Part shown: positions 47,764-57,450 of the stretch, one piece after another
How the letters are laid out: every line of letters starts with the position of its first letter
How positions within the stretch are numbered: position 1 is the first letter of the stretch
Origin: Cryptomeria japonica
Lineage: Eukaryota; Streptophyta; Pinopsida; Cupressales; Cupressaceae
DNA: 64,000 nt
Direction: 5' to 3'
Assembly (NCBI RefSeq): GCF_030272615.1
Contig: NC_081409.1
Coordinates: 472,684,573-472,748,572, forward strand
Program-made: the position numbers and the translations under genes
The notes under the pieces: generated by a model
Told to the model about the DNA's origin: nothing
Databases searched by the model: none
What the model saw: the letters and a program-made list of their open reading frames with translations, nothing else

Positions 47764-50700
47764 ATGGCTTCTGGATCTGCCCCCACTTTGACAAAACTTG
47801 CTACTCCTTTTGTGGTTGATATCAAGGATCATGTACACCTGGTATTCAAGAAACACCCTCAGATTGTGAAGGTTGATGATTTAGTCGACGTATTTTCTAG
47901 GGTTCCTGATGACGTTCTTTATGTTGAGGATGTTAGAGAATACATTCATTGCGCTTTGGAGGATTTGGGCACATCAGAGATGAAAACCATGTATATGACA
48001 ATATTGTTGAATATGAATGGTATGATCTAACTGGAACTCAAACATTTGAAGGATCAAGGGTTTACAGACATTTTGGAGATGCCTAATTTTGATGATGAGA
48101 TCATCTGGTATGTGTTGAGCCATGTTCATGGTGAGTTTATATGGCTAGACCAACCTCATAAAATCACTAAGGATGCCATTCCAACAATTACCAATTTACC
48201 CTTGGTTGGTCAGAGACCAGATAAGAAGAAAATATTGAATAATGAAGTCAACAAGCTAACTGGTTCTACATTTGACATTGGTATTTGAGGATTTACACAA
48301 TCAAAGATAATGATGTGCAATTTGCCAGCATGGTTATTGGATATAAGGTAACTCAATCTAATCAGGGTAACTCAATCAAGGAAAATGAAAAATATGATCT
48401 TTTCTAGTGGATGTGTGATGAGTTAATTTTGAATCTTGGGAAAATCAAGGGTGAGAAGAAAGGTGTATTCCAGTATGGTAATATTGTTGTCTATTTGATG
48501 CTATTTTTTCTTAATGAGACCTCGGGATCCGATAAAAGGTAATGGGCCTTTGACATTCCGATAGGGAAGCAAATCAAGGATGCCTTAAGAAGAATAGGTT
48601 AGGACAGAGAATCCTCCTTATGGGGTTATTTCAAGGATTTCCAGAAGGTAAAGAAACAAAGGGAAAGAGTTCCTAAGCATATTAGTGATAAATACTCTAC
48701 CAAAATCTGCTTTATAGTTTAGAAAGATGAGACTTTAATGGAAGTAGTGCAGCCAAGAAAGGTATGGATAATTGAGATGGGCTATAAATTTGATACAGAG
48801 ATCTTGGAACTATATGCCAAGATACTTATAGATGCCTCAGTAGATGAGTTAGAGAAGACTTCTGGGACAGCTAAACAAAAGGACTTGGAGGTGAAAATAG
48901 GGTTCAGTAAGAAGAAGAGAGAAGGTCAGATAAAGAAGGTAGGATAGGATGTTGAGAAGATGTCTACTGAGATCAAACAAATTATTGGATTAGTAGAGTC
49001 ATCCTCTCTGGCAACATTTCAAGCCTAACCGGTAGCGGTAACCGACAAATGTGTGATGAAAAGGAAGAAACAAGAAACCTTTACTGCCCCTGTCACTTCT
49101 GGATCTGAGACTAAAGATGAACCTCCTAAGATACCCAAAATTTACGTGAGAATTCAGAGGAAGAAGTCTGATGAAGGAAAGCAGCAGAAAACCAAGTCAC
49201 CCCTTTGACAGTTCATAAGAAACCTTTGAAGGAAAGGAAGCCTACATAGAAGAGGAAACTGGTAAAAGAGACAACTCCCACTCCTGGTAAGAAGAAAATC
49301 TGATTTAGATATGGTTCTTGAATCTGATAAAAGTCTTAAAGTTATCCCTCCTTTATCTATAGATGAATTGGTAGAACAAATGACTAAGGATGGAATTTTG
49401 AGTAATATACAATATTACTATGAAAATATGGATGATATTGAGAGAAAGGAGATTGAGGAAGTAGTTTTGTTATACTTAGATATATAAGAAGGCCTTACTC
49501 GAGATAGAAAAGAATATTCTCATAGAGTTGTATAAAAAATTAGATTCTAGGAGATTATCAGCTATTGCGGAAGATAGGCATATAAAGATTTAGGAATTGT
49601 TAACTGTTTGTGGTGTAATAACTGAAGAGGAGATGCATCAATGTCTTGAATTTGCAAATAAAACATTTTTTTGTAGTAAGCATAGGAATATTAGCTTAAT
49701 GGTGGGAAGAGTGAATGAAATAGTTAAAGAGACTCATGAAGCATGGGTACAATTCTTTGTTGATAATCGAAGATTATTTACATCACCGGATATTCCTCCT
49801 AAGTCTGACATTTCAGACATCCCGGTTGATGCTAGAGGAAAATGTATATTAGGTGAAGATCCATTAGTTTTGGATAAGAAAATAAATGAGGATATTCCTC
49901 AAGCAATCACAGATGTACATGATATAGAGGAAAATAAACCAGCAGATAATATTGACGATAATTCTCATCTGATTATTGATGTAGTGGTAGAACAAATTAC
50001 TGCACCAAGTGGCGAAGCCATCAGTGCTGAGGAGAAGGTACAGAAAGATAAAGGATAGAAGGTAGAGGATAAAGGAAAAGAACAAATTGAAGTCAAGATA
50101 CTGGCACCATCACCGGTTGTTGGTCCCTCATTGTTGGTACTTGACTCATCCAGTCAAGTAGATTTTAGTTATTTTGAGAAGAAGAATATTGAGCAGCTGA
50201 GCAGTTCTAAGTTAACGTTTGTTGCATCTCAAAAGATTATGAAGGAAGGATCAGAGGACAAGTAGGTGATTTGAGAAAGTCATTCCTATTTTGTAGCAAC
50301 TTGCACTAGAATATAAGATTAATCAGGCAGCTAGCCCCTCCGGTAAGCCTAAGGGTTTGACTAAACATATTGCCAAGGAGTTTCAAACTCTATAACAAGT
50401 ATCAAACCGACAGTTTGTGGAAAGGTACAATGCATCTAGGAAGCTCACTTGTGAAAACATTATCACATCAAACAAGGCCAAGCTAACAGAGGAATTGACA
50501 AGGATTGATGAAGCTCTTCATCAATGCAACAGTATATACCAATCTTGCACTAACATAACCAAATTAACAGTAGACCTGGATGTTAAAATAAAGGTGGCTA
50601 AGGTCCAATTGGAGCATCTTGAAAATAATATCGACGGTACTTAGTCATTGACCAGCTCTGTTGATGGTCAAATTTTGGTTTTTAGAATCAAATATTTCTT

Positions 50701-51000
50701 CTTTGGAGAAGGATATGGACAGGTTAATCCAGCAGGCCAGAGAATTGAGAGGTTTGGTCAGTCCTCAACTTAACACTTTGCTACTTCATAAAAGGAAATG
50801 TATAGAATAGATGAGTAAGCCCACACTGGAAACATTAATAGAAGAAGAATTACATGCATACATTCTTAATGGATTTGTATCAATTATGAGGACATTGAAA
50901 TCTAGCTAGGATACTTACTTGGGATTTTTGAAGAGTGCTTACCCAAATATATCCAAGTACATCTCTGGTAAACACTTTTTTTTTATTCCCTCATTTATTT
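47764..51000 (+). pseudogene. Element B ORF2: unknown ~1,075-codon protein
   Basis: It starts at ATG 47764 (MASGSAPTL), matching element A's start, and fades near 51000. Pieces in three frames (47764-48290, 48738-48947, 49440-50058, 50417-50640) show at least three frameshifts. The conserved N-terminal region includes YVEDVREYI, LEDLG, KDQGFTDILEMP and KITKDAIPTITN. A central Lys-rich linker follows, then NEIVKETHEAWV and a helical C-terminus with RIDEALHQCN and VAKVQLEHLE heptads. No enzyme motif is seen. Its close pairing with element A gives the best picture of the full protein of this family. The function is unknown. Confidence 0.72.
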
Positions 51001-51023
51001 GCCCCAACTTTGGCATTGTTGTC

Positions 51024-51196
51024 AAAGGGGGAGAGGTTGGATGTGAAAAATGTTAATGGACATAAGAAGTAATGTATACCTCAGGGGGATAAACTTTCGG
51101 TGATTAATTTTTGGGAAGTTTTTGGATACGAATTGGAACAAAACTTTAATTATCCATTTTTCACGTGAGTGTTGCCATCAATGGCAAAGGGGGAGA
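51024..51196 (+). promoter_or_regulatory. Element B duplicated polypurine tracts
   Basis: Two identical AAAGGGGGAGA tracts lie at 51024-51034 and 51186-51196; the second is next to the 3' LTR. Both are preceded by a TTGT/TGG-CA-type context. Such multiple tracts are a published Sirevirus hallmark. Confidence 0.75.
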
Positions 51197-51197
51197 T

Positions 51198-52120
51198 TGC
51201 TGGCAATTGACACTCATCCGAGATCATGGTGTTGTCATTGATGGAAACACACATCATTTTGGGTTGGATAATTATCTAATATGCTTCGGTATTCAAGGTT
51301 TATCATCCAACATTCAAGGAAACTAGAAAGAAAGGGAAACCGACAACCTAGGAACTAGTATTTGGAGGCCAACATAGAAGATTGATCTGGCAAAGGTTTT
51401 AGCAGCAACGATCATGAAGATTAATGTTTATATTTTTTTCTAGGCCAACATGTATTTATATTTTGTATTATGATTGTAAGCTAACATAAGGAATTCATGT
51501 TTATGTATGTAAAGGGTATATAAGTCATTCCAACTAAGTCATTTTGGAATATAGATGTGATAGGTTATGTAATATTATGCGAGGAAGATATTGATTGATA
51601 GAATGTGAATGTAATGATCTGTTGTCAGTCTTGGTTATTTGTCAAGAGGATTGGGAAGCGAACAAGGTTATTGGTAAGGAAGGAGATAGTGATAACCAGT
51701 ATAGTCTATACTTAAACCAAAACTCATCCAACATATCAGATGCACACTCAAAGTTTAGAATTTTGTTTGTAATTCAATATTTTATCTATATTCAGTGAGG
51801 CTCCTTTGTGATGAGTAGTGTGCTCTAGGCAGTATGCCTTTCTGCATGTGAAGGCCCCCTTTTTATGTAATATTTATTCAGCTGGCCAGTGGATAGATAT
51901 TGTGGGTCACAAATCCCACCATGGTTTTTCCTCTTTGAGGTTTTCCACGTATAAATCTGTTGTGTTATGGTGTTGATCTTTATGGTTTCTTTGTTCTTTA
52001 TTATATCTTGTTTATATGCTTACTGATTGTTAATTGAAAAAGTATCTAAAGGAATTAAGTTCTTAATTATCCATAGAACACTGATTCACCCCCCCCTCTC
52101 ATTATTCTTCGATTCCAACA
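51198..52120 (+). repeat. Element B 3' LTR (923 bp)
   Basis: It starts TGCTGGCAATTG and ends GATTCCAACA, and is followed by TAATC, the right copy of the duplication. Confidence 0.88.
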
Positions 52121-52125
52121 TAATC

Positions 52126-53543
52126 TTCTAAGTCTCACTGTAGTTTCCAACCACTTGGATAATATAGTTTCTATAATGCTTAACTAATGTCTTTATGGTG
52201 TATGCCATTTTCTCTACCTTTATCAATAACAGTTTAACAAGGTCTTGTTTAATAATCATTACACAAGTTTTAGAGTCTCATAAACATGATCTAACATCTA
52301 ACTATATTGCATTCACATATACATGAAAACACATCATTCCCATACAAAGGTTATGTTCGTAGTTTTGAGTATAACATGATGAAATTAACAAATACATCTT
52401 TTCTCCATTTCAACATGGATCTAACCATATGTATACATCAATTACATGTCATGATAATGTCACATAAATATTTAACTTGTTGCTCCAAGACTAACTCCAT
52501 TATAACACATAAGATTACGACTTACTAAGTATATTACAACATAAGCATGGAAATTACAACACAAGTACTTAAGTCTTTACACAAGTTTACAATATTGTCC
52601 AAAAGGTGAAATAACCAAGAGTCTATACTCTTTTCACATGATTATAATGATGTCCAACAAGAGGCATAACCATTCCTAATTCAATAATACATATGAACCA
52701 TTACATCACAGACCAAAAGATGAACTCCATTGTATGCCTAAGTCTAGTGTATAATCATGGATACACTGCTTGCTACTAGTACATAACCCATATGATTCTA
52801 AGATTTCTCAACCTTCAAATAATTCCTACACTATTACACAACGAATAAATCTCATATAACATGAAGTTTTAGTACATAAATCTGCTCCATATAATCCATA
52901 GCTATCACGAAGAAAGATCCAAGTCCACACACAAGAAGCACAACAACAAGATGGGAAAAAGCCCCAATGGAAAAAATCTCCAACCACTCGACCAATATGG
53001 AACCTATAAGGAACCACCCCCCGAGCTAGGAGATGTCACTAGGTCCCAACACACACACTACACCTAGGTTGACACTTAAGACCCAAGGGACAAACACCAA
53101 TAAAGACTTCTATACACATCCAAACACCAATAAAATCAGCAACCAAGGTAACTCCCAGAGGCCGACTAAACATCAAAATATAAATGCAAATGTACAACAC
53201 AAGAGAATCACATGTACAAGGGAGTGTCATCACATGCTATAATAAACACAAGGCTCCCACCTATGGCATGTAGAGCCATCTCAACCTCTAAGAGACCAAG
53301 GGAGATTGGCTTACTATCTCCACAGTCTTCTCATGCTCAGCCTAAAATATCCTCCCTAGGACTGATTCATGAGGCACTATTATTTATTATCTTTTTAATT
53401 GTCTATCTACCCATTCCCATTCATTCATTAGTTATAACTTAATTAAAACAAGGTAAACTCCCTTATGCCCAAGAGGTCCAGACTTCATGCATCCTTACAA
53501 GGAACCTCATGATAGTCCATCTCTTGTGACCCCGGGTGTCACA
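52126..53543 (-). repeat. Element G 5' LTR, distal part
   Basis: It continues the LTR of G beyond the insertion of B; with 33528-34540 the total is about 2.4 kb. The outer end on the minus strand reads TGTGACACCC, a start often seen in Tekay/Del-type LTRs. The other LTR is not in the window, so neither end can be confirmed by comparison. Confidence 0.5.
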
Positions 53544-53773
53544 AAGGAGCCAACTCCCTTTACATGGACCCATAAACAACATTACAAGAGGCTCTAAGAT
53601 AAATAAGTAAATCTAAAATAAAACATTATACAATGCCCAATCATGCATAGACACATACTCATTAAAGTTGAACATCAATGAACAAGATAAATGAGCCTCT
53701 TGACCAATGAGATACATAAACCAAGACATAATGCAGCTACAACCAAATAAATATAAACCCAACAAGGTCTTCA
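53544..53773. other. Unassigned non-coding stretch
   Basis: It is AT-rich with no ORF, repeat or element boundary that I can support. Confidence 0.4.
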
Positions 53774-54559
53774 CACTTGTTGTTCTTAAAAACAACAACA
53801 TAAGTAAACCAACACCCATGGTAAAACATCATGAGACATCCAATAACAACACAAGTCTTGCATCTAAGAAATGGCGTCAACACTGAAATTAAGAATCAAT
53901 CTGAAACACAACACGTGCAAGACAACCTCTGGTACTAAAACACAACATAACACATTACATAAAATGATATCCTCAATAGAAGACAATAAAATAAGTTGGG
54001 GCAGGGTTTACATTACGCTTGGCTCATGCTATAACTCACGGGCCTTCCCCAAATCACAATTGAACTTAATATACCAACCTCTAAACTTGAACACAACCAT
54101 TACATGGGCTCATATGCTCAGCAAATAAAATTGTCAAATAAAACATTTCATTACAACATTTGATTTCACTTGTTGTTCTTAAAAACAACAACATAAGTAA
54201 ACCAACTCCCATGGTAAAACATCATGAGACATCCAATAACAACACAAGTCTTGCATCTAAGAAATGGCGTCAACACTGAAATTAAGAATCAATCTGAAAC
54301 ACAACACGTGCAAGACAACCTCTGGTACTAAAACACAACATAACACATTACATAAAATGATATCCTCAATAGAAGACAATAAAATAAGTTGGGGCAGGGT
54401 TTACATTACGCTTGGCTCATGCTATAACTCACGGGCCTTCCCCAAATCACAATTGAACTTAATATACCAACCTCTAAACTTGAACACAACCATTACATGG
54501 GCTCATATGCTCAGCAAATAAAATTGTCAAATAAAACATTTCATTACAACATTTGATTT
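53774..54559. repeat. 393-bp tandem duplication
   Basis: Units 53774-54166 and 54167-54559 are identical except for one or two bases that I could see (AACACCCATGG against AACTCCCATGG). The small ORFs at 53871 and 54264 are exact copies of one another and owe their openness to the duplication; the peptide has no recognisable features. Confidence 0.92.
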
Positions 54560-54719
54560 ACTAAGTATACATATAAACAAAATTGCCAAGCACACTAATT
54601 ATGGTTGACGAATATATAAAACCCATCGAATGGGTGTTTAACCCCATTCGAATATGAAAAATTAAAAACAATAGGAGAACATAAATAGCCATCCCAACAC
54701 CAAAAGTTGTGATGTTGCT

Positions 54720-55065
54720 GCTGTGTTGAGCACCCAACATGTCATGGGTGGTGTAATGCATACACCACATTATTGTTGGTGTTGTTGCACCCCCCATGTC
54801 ATGGGTGGTGCTGAGCACTCACCATGACATGGTAGTGTTGTTGCACCCCCATGTCGTGGATGGTGCATGTACCACTATGACATGATTGGTGTAGAACCAC
54901 ATAATATCGTGGGGTGGTGCCTTGCACCACCACGACATGGGTGGTGTTGCAACACCAACCATGTCATGGAGTGGTGCTTTGCACAACCATGACATGGGTG
55001 GTGCTTATGTACCCCCCATGCCATGTGGTGGTGCCTTGCACCAAACCCATAACATGGGATTTCCT
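54720..55065. repeat. Degenerate minisatellite with palindromic CCATGWCATGG cores
   Basis: About eleven cores of the type CATG-N-CATGG occur. From about 54877 onward they lie about 28 bp apart, near 54877, 54904, 54932, 54960, 54988, 55018 and 55048. They are separated by GGTGGTGC and GCACCACC arms that are inverted complements, so neighbouring halves can pair and the natural unit is about 56 bp. Confidence 0.75.
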
Positions 55066-55644
55066 ATCAACATCAAATAAAAATAAAAGAACATGGGTGG
55101 AAGGTGGTAGGGATGAACACAGACCAACAACCCATCCAATTTTGGATAATATGAAATACAATAAATCCCCCCCAAAATAATAGAGAATCTAAAATAATAG
55201 ATAACTATAAAATTGCTCAATATAGGCAATAGAAAACCCAAACCATATATTGGAATTGTAGGCAGATTTGAATGAGGGTTTGACAACCAAATTCCTTAGA
55301 CAAAGATATAATACCAGATTTCAACAAAAAAAATTTACACAAATTTACATTGCAATAACAATAGAATTTCTAGTTTCTTGATTATCAGCAAATCACATTA
55401 CAAGAAATGAGGTACACATTCTCTTCAAGTAGTACTAAACACAAAAAATACACTCAAAATTTTAAATCTACAACATGAAGAAAAGAGGGGAAAACAAAAA
55501 CCAACCTCTTCCTTGAGTGATGGAAGAGAAATATCTGATGGAGAGCTGGCTCACTACCTCTAGCAACATCAACACTCCAAATCCTAAATAAAATTTCTAA
55601 GCCCGAGATTTGTAGACCAAAATCCCCAAGTTGCCCAAGGTGCC
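55066..55644. other. Unassigned non-coding stretch upstream of the LINE
   Basis: It is AT-rich with no supported gene. Its last bases run into the left copy of the LINE target-site duplication at 55645. Confidence 0.4.
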
Positions 55645-55663
55645 AACAGAGAAAATGAGTGCA
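55645..55663 (+). repeat. LINE target-site duplication, left copy
   Basis: AACAGAGAAAATGAGTGCA (19 bp) is repeated exactly at 63731-63749, where it follows an A-rich 3' end. Confidence 0.88.
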
Positions 55664-57355
55664 ATGGAGAGCTTGCATGGAGGAGGAGTAGGCAGCAATG
55701 GAAGAATTCAAATTTTGAATTCTCTACAAGGCGGGAACTCTGGTTCCAATGGAGGTAGCGGCCAAATCAATGGAGCTAGCCAGATAGGGGAGAAGGATAA
55801 GCCTCTAGATATTCTGTAGGTTGACAGTACTCTGTCAAAAAAGAATGCGGGTCCTGGAAATGTGATTGGGGGGTCCAGCCCATGTGAAGTTGTTTTGGAG
55901 AATGGAAAATAAATTAGAAAGTGGTCAACCCTCTTTGTAACCAGACCATCTGGGAAATCTTCCCTACCTCCTGTTAAGAATATATCGGACCCGACTGGTG
56001 GTAAGTTTGCCATATCTATTCCTGACTCAATTTTGGATCATAATATAAGCAGTATGTCAAACTCTCTGGTGGGTAAATTCATGGGACCACACCCAGACAT
56101 TGAGGTTGTAATGGCTTATGTTAAACGGAAGTGGGCTTTGAAAGGCAATGTTGAAATTTTGGCTCTGCCCAAAGGCCTTCTCACCTTTGCCTTTTCTTGT
56201 GAAGAAGATAAAATAAGGATTCTCTATGGTAGTCCTTGGTTGGTCAGAAAGATTGCTCTGGGCCTCTAGAAATGGCACCCAAATCTAAATATGAGTGAAT
56301 CTCTTCTGGTGCAAGTCCCATTTTGGGTTAAGCTCTCGGGTCTGCCTCTTGAATACTGGGCAGAAAGTATTTTCTCGGGTATAGTAAGCTCTTTTGGTGA
56401 GCTCGTCTAAATAGATCTAGTCATAGCCTTAAGAAGGATGCTCACTTATGCCAGATCCTATGTAGGGGTTGCCCACGACGCAGATATGCCTGAGCAGATA
56501 GATATTGTGTCTAAGTTGGGTACTTGGAAACAATAGATTGAATACGAATCCATCCCCTTTTATTGTTTCCACTATAAAAAAGAAGGTCACTGGGCTGAAC
56601 ATTTCCCTCTAAAGCCCAAAGCGGATAATAAGCAAGCCAAAACTGGAGTAGAGAGTAGAAAGGCTCCAGAGAAAAAGGTCTGGCAAGTTAAAAATACATA
56701 AAACAAGAAAACTGACCCAGCTGAGATCAACTATTTTGGACCCCTAGGGGAGAACAAGGATGTGGTATCCTTAGCCTTTGTTTCTAAACATCATTCCCCA
56801 TAGGAATCTTTGAAGAAGGAATGTTTGGAAGCAGATAACCTCCTAGGAGGGTAGATCCCAAGAGAGGAAATAATAGAACATAATGAATCTTTTAAAGAAA
56901 CTACCCAGATGGTGATTGTTGACACCTTGGCTAGTAAGGAATCTTCCAATGAAGAGGATTAGAAGGACAAGGATACTAAGGAACTGGAACAATCTGAGGA
57001 AGGGTAGATTACTAGATCACAGGAAGAGAAGGCTGACTCTTCCCCTCTCACAAATAGTTCTGATTTTCAAGAGGCCCAGAAATGTGCTATCTTGGGTTTG
57101 AATCTTTTTGATTTAGATCATGCCTCTAAAATAATTAATAGCTCTTCACATGAATCTAGATCACCTATATGGGGTAATGAAGAGGATATTTATAGAATCC
57201 TTAGTGATCCTGAAGTGGTTTTTGAGGAAGAAGCCAAGTGGAAAATTCCAAAACATAGGAACAAGAAAGGATCCACTCCCTTTGCTGCCCAAATAAGGAA
57301 GTCTAGTAGAATTGCTCAAGTTGATGTTGGGTATATCTCCTCATCCCCAGGATGA
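55664..57355 (+). pseudogene. LINE ORF1: DUF4283-like RNA-binding protein
   Basis: It is one frame of 563 codons from ATG 55664 to TGA 57353-57355. After a Gly/Ser/Asn-rich start, residues about 130-210 show the DUF4283-type domain usual in plant LINE ORF1 (VMAYVKRKWALKG, a LLTFAFSCEEDK strand pair, and WLVRKIALG). A WVKLSGLPLEYW motif follows. A knuckle near 56565 (YCFHYKKEGHWAEHF) has two of its three Cys replaced. The C-terminus is acidic and Ser-rich. The role is binding of LINE RNA. There are about ten in-frame stops, most of them TAG; one follows ALGL directly. Confidence 0.82.
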
Positions 57356-57450
57356 CCTTCAAACCACAAAGTCAAAGATAAGGAGGCTATCAAGAACATA
57401 GCAGATGGGACTCAGAGGACTCTGAAGGAGTTAGGAACTGGTAAGCGATT

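Larger units (their letters stand above)
34541..52120 (+). mobile_element. Element B: pol-less two-ORF LTR retrotransposon, split by element C
   Basis: It has LTRs at 34541-35433 and 51198-52120 and a near-perfect 5-bp duplication: TAATT at 34536-34540 and TAATC at 52121-52125. Without the nested element C it is about 6.8 kb. Order: 5' LTR, degenerate tRNA-iMet site, Gag-like ORF1, spacer, ORF2, two AAAGGGGGAGA tracts, 3' LTR. A hand sample of the first ~180 LTR bases shows roughly 11 percent difference. It is therefore older than E and F, in line with its place in the nest. There is no pol. Confidence 0.9.
30366..53543 (-). mobile_element. Element G: Ty3/gypsy retrotransposon, 5' part, heavily interrupted
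   Basis: This is the oldest framework element. On the minus strand it begins with an LTR starting TGTGACACCC at 53543, interrupted by element B, followed by a tRNA-iMet primer binding site at 33511-33522 and a gag-pol frame at 33340-30371. It is cut by element A within RNase H; integrase and the 3' LTR must lie beyond the window's left edge, past element A. The LTR start and primer type suggest the Tekay/Del branch of chromoviruses, but the chromodomain is not visible, so this is inference. Confidence 0.8.

Noticed and set aside
53522-53543. Imperfect palindrome TGTGACCCCGGGTGTCACA
   Set aside because: It coincides with the proposed outer end of the G LTR and is better read as its terminal sequence than as an operator.
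53871-54521. Two identical 85-codon ORFs
   Set aside because: Their identity comes from the 393-bp duplication; no start context, domain or codon signature supports coding.
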